Positions 6,060-6,957 of a DNA stretch of 6,957 bases are shown in pieces. This DNA is from Candidatus Dojkabacteria bacterium (GTDB taxonomy: Bacteria > Patescibacteriota > Dojkabacteria > GCA-002793355): positions 1 to 6,957 of the forward strand of contig JALVLD010000179.1 of assembly GCA_027033525.1 (NCBI GenBank), read 5' to 3'. Under the pieces are notes generated by a model, which did no database searches, was not told the DNA's origin, and saw only the letters and a program-made list of their open reading frames with translations. The translations under genes and the position numbers were made by a program. The number at the start of each line of letters is the position of its first letter. Position 1 is the stretch's first letter.

Positions 6060-6665
6060 ATGGACTATATTTTTATACAAAATGCACTTTCTCCTAGCTT
6101 TATTTTTGCAGGTGGCCGTATAGTTGAAGAAGATATAAAACAAGCACTTGAAAAGTTAGTGATTAACAATAAGACGCATCTTTTTGTAAACCAAGGGCCT
6201 GGAAGTTATACAGGAGTTAGGGTGGGGATTTCTTTTGCTATGGCAATAAATCAATTAAATGCAGCTTACGTTTTTACATATACAAGCTTTGATTTAGTGC
6301 ATGCAGCAGCTCACTTAGCAGATAAAGAAGCACCATGTATATTTATCCAATCTTGGCCCAGGTTAGACAGAATAAAGCTTGATAGTTTAGATATATCTGA
6401 ATTAAAGGGGTATGTACAATGCGGTTCTAAATTTAAGGTTACAAAACTAACTCAATTGCCAAGAGATAGTGTTGTATATATTCCTAATACCAAGGTAATT
6501 TCGCAAAACATTGACTTTTTATCAAGGTTTAATTTGGTAATAGAGCAGCAATTAAAGGCCAAGAGTATGCTTAAGACCTTTATGGAGAAATTGCGCAATT
6601 TAAAACAATGTAACTTAGAACCTCTTTATATTAATCCTGTGTCTGTAACTAATTCACGAAAATAA
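6060..6665 (+). CDS. tsaB: tRNA t6A biosynthesis scaffold TsaB, short form
   Basis: TsaB (YeaZ) is an ASKHA-fold relative of TsaD that dimerises with it and recruits TsaE; it has no catalytic activity of its own. The signature GPGSYTGVRVGISFA lies at residues 46-60, matching the family's GPGSFTGLR.G...A. The protein has 201 residues against about 230 in E. coli and B. subtilis, and most of the loss is ahead of the signature, where about 70 residues are usual. The family's IDTS at the start is replaced by IQNA (residues 6-9). The C-terminal half is poorly conserved, as is common in TsaB, but ends with an EPLYI motif (188-192) resembling the family's P.Y.R end. The ATG is forced: the codon two before it is the tsaE stop in the same frame. 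It forms a pair with tsaE and lies 6 nt before the glycosyltransferase gene. Confidence 0.88.
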   Translation: MDYIFIQNALSPSFIFAGGRIVEEDIKQALEKLVINNKTHLFVNQGPGSYTGVRVGISFAMAINQLNAAYVFTYTSFDLVHAAAHLADKEAPCIFIQSWPRLDRIKLDSLDISELKGYVQCGSKFKVTKLTQLPRDSVVYIPNTKVISQNIDFLSRFNLVIEQQLKAKSMLKTFMEKLRNLKQCNLEPLYINPVSVTNSRK

Positions 6666-6671
6666 GGGTGC

Positions 6672-6957
6672 ATGAAAATTTTATTGGTGTATGATCCTGT
6701 ATACGGAGGTGTATTAGGTGGGGGAGAGATAGCATTTAGATATATAGCGCAAGCAATATTTGATTTATTTTCACCTAAGATCGCGGAGATATATATACCT
6801 TTTGTAATAAAGGATGCCGTAAGCATAAAATATCTAAACAGTCTTGAGGATATAGGATGGCATGTAAACACAAAATATTTACCGTTAGCGGTTAAAGCAA
6901 TTTTTAAGTTTTATCAATTAAGACTGCATAAATTATATCAGCACTTTGACACTCGAG
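6672..6957 (+). CDS. Glycosyltransferase family 4-like protein, N-terminal part, 3' partial
   Basis: The frame is open to the right edge, giving 95 residues. The first strand MKILLVYDPV is followed by GGVLGGGEIAFRYIAQAI (12-29), the glycine-rich loop and GG.E helix that begin many GT-B fold family 4 glycosyltransferases. Then come a beta strand IAEIYIPFVI and helical stretches. The donor-binding C-terminal domain is outside the window, so the sugar and acceptor cannot be named; such enzymes usually build surface polysaccharide, glycolipid or glycoprotein at the inner face of the membrane. The ATG at 6672 begins 6 nt after the tsaB stop, with AAGGG (6665-6669) only 2 nt ahead, so it is probably co-transcribed with tsaB. 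The frame is too short for the TTT-rich 5' half to exclude another Rossmann-fold enzyme. Confidence 0.68.
   Translation, partial: MKILLVYDPVYGGVLGGGEIAFRYIAQAIFDLFSPKIAEIYIPFVIKDAVSIKYLNSLEDIGWHVNTKYLPLAVKAIFKFYQLRLHKLYQHFDTR

Noticed and set aside
1..6957. CRISPR array, mobile element, phage or defence system
   Set aside because: No regularly spaced repeats, transposase or integrase motifs, terminal inverted repeats or defence-protein signatures were found on either strand by eye.

Overview
The window is an A+T-rich bacterial chromosome segment, by eye roughly two thirds A+T. All genes lie on the plus strand: a secreted M23 peptidase (5' cut off by the window edge), a single-pass membrane protein of unknown function, secA, a small zinc-ribbon protein with an acidic tail, tRNA-Val(CAC), tsaE, tsaB, and the start of a family 4-type glycosyltransferase (3' cut off). 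Stop codons are TAA (five times) and TAG (once, secA). No TGA is used as stop or sense codon in these frames, so the code looks standard apart from UGA being unused here. My best guess for the host is a member of the Candidate Phyla Radiation/Patescibacteria. This rests on the divergent SecA with an extra segment between the Walker A half and the YG..EFGFDYLRDN motif, the shortened TsaB, weak Shine-Dalgarno signals, and a tRNA without encoded CCA. It is an inference, not a demonstrated placement.

Region 1 to about 5000 concerns the cell envelope. The M23 peptidase and the membrane protein are close neighbours (31 nt apart) and may be co-transcribed. secA follows 17 nt after the membrane protein. 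It appears to have its own strong promoter inside the 3' end of that gene: TTGACA, 16 nt, then an extended TGaTATGAT. Its leader would be about 30 nt and carries a small A+T-only inverted repeat ending at the purine-rich tract before the start codon.

Region 5000 to 6957 starts with a 149-nt gap holding a good promoter (TTGCCT, 17 nt, TATACT) for the zinc-ribbon protein. A further possible promoter overlaps that gene's stop codon and would drive tRNA-Val. The tRNA, tsaE, tsaB and the glycosyltransferase are separated by 23, 3 and 6 nt with no visible terminator, so they are probably one transcript. TsaE and TsaB are two of the partners, with TsaC and TsaD (not in this window), that make the t6A modification at position 37 of ANN-decoding tRNAs. 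Two features stand out here: the tsaE start codon lies at the tip of a perfect inverted repeat, and tsaE and tsaB share one reading frame separated by a single stop codon.

I see no mobile element, CRISPR array, phage gene or defence system. The window looks like core plus envelope genes of a divergent lineage. The most unusual material is in the SecA motifs, the uncharacterised proteins, and the regulatory layout around secA and tsaE.
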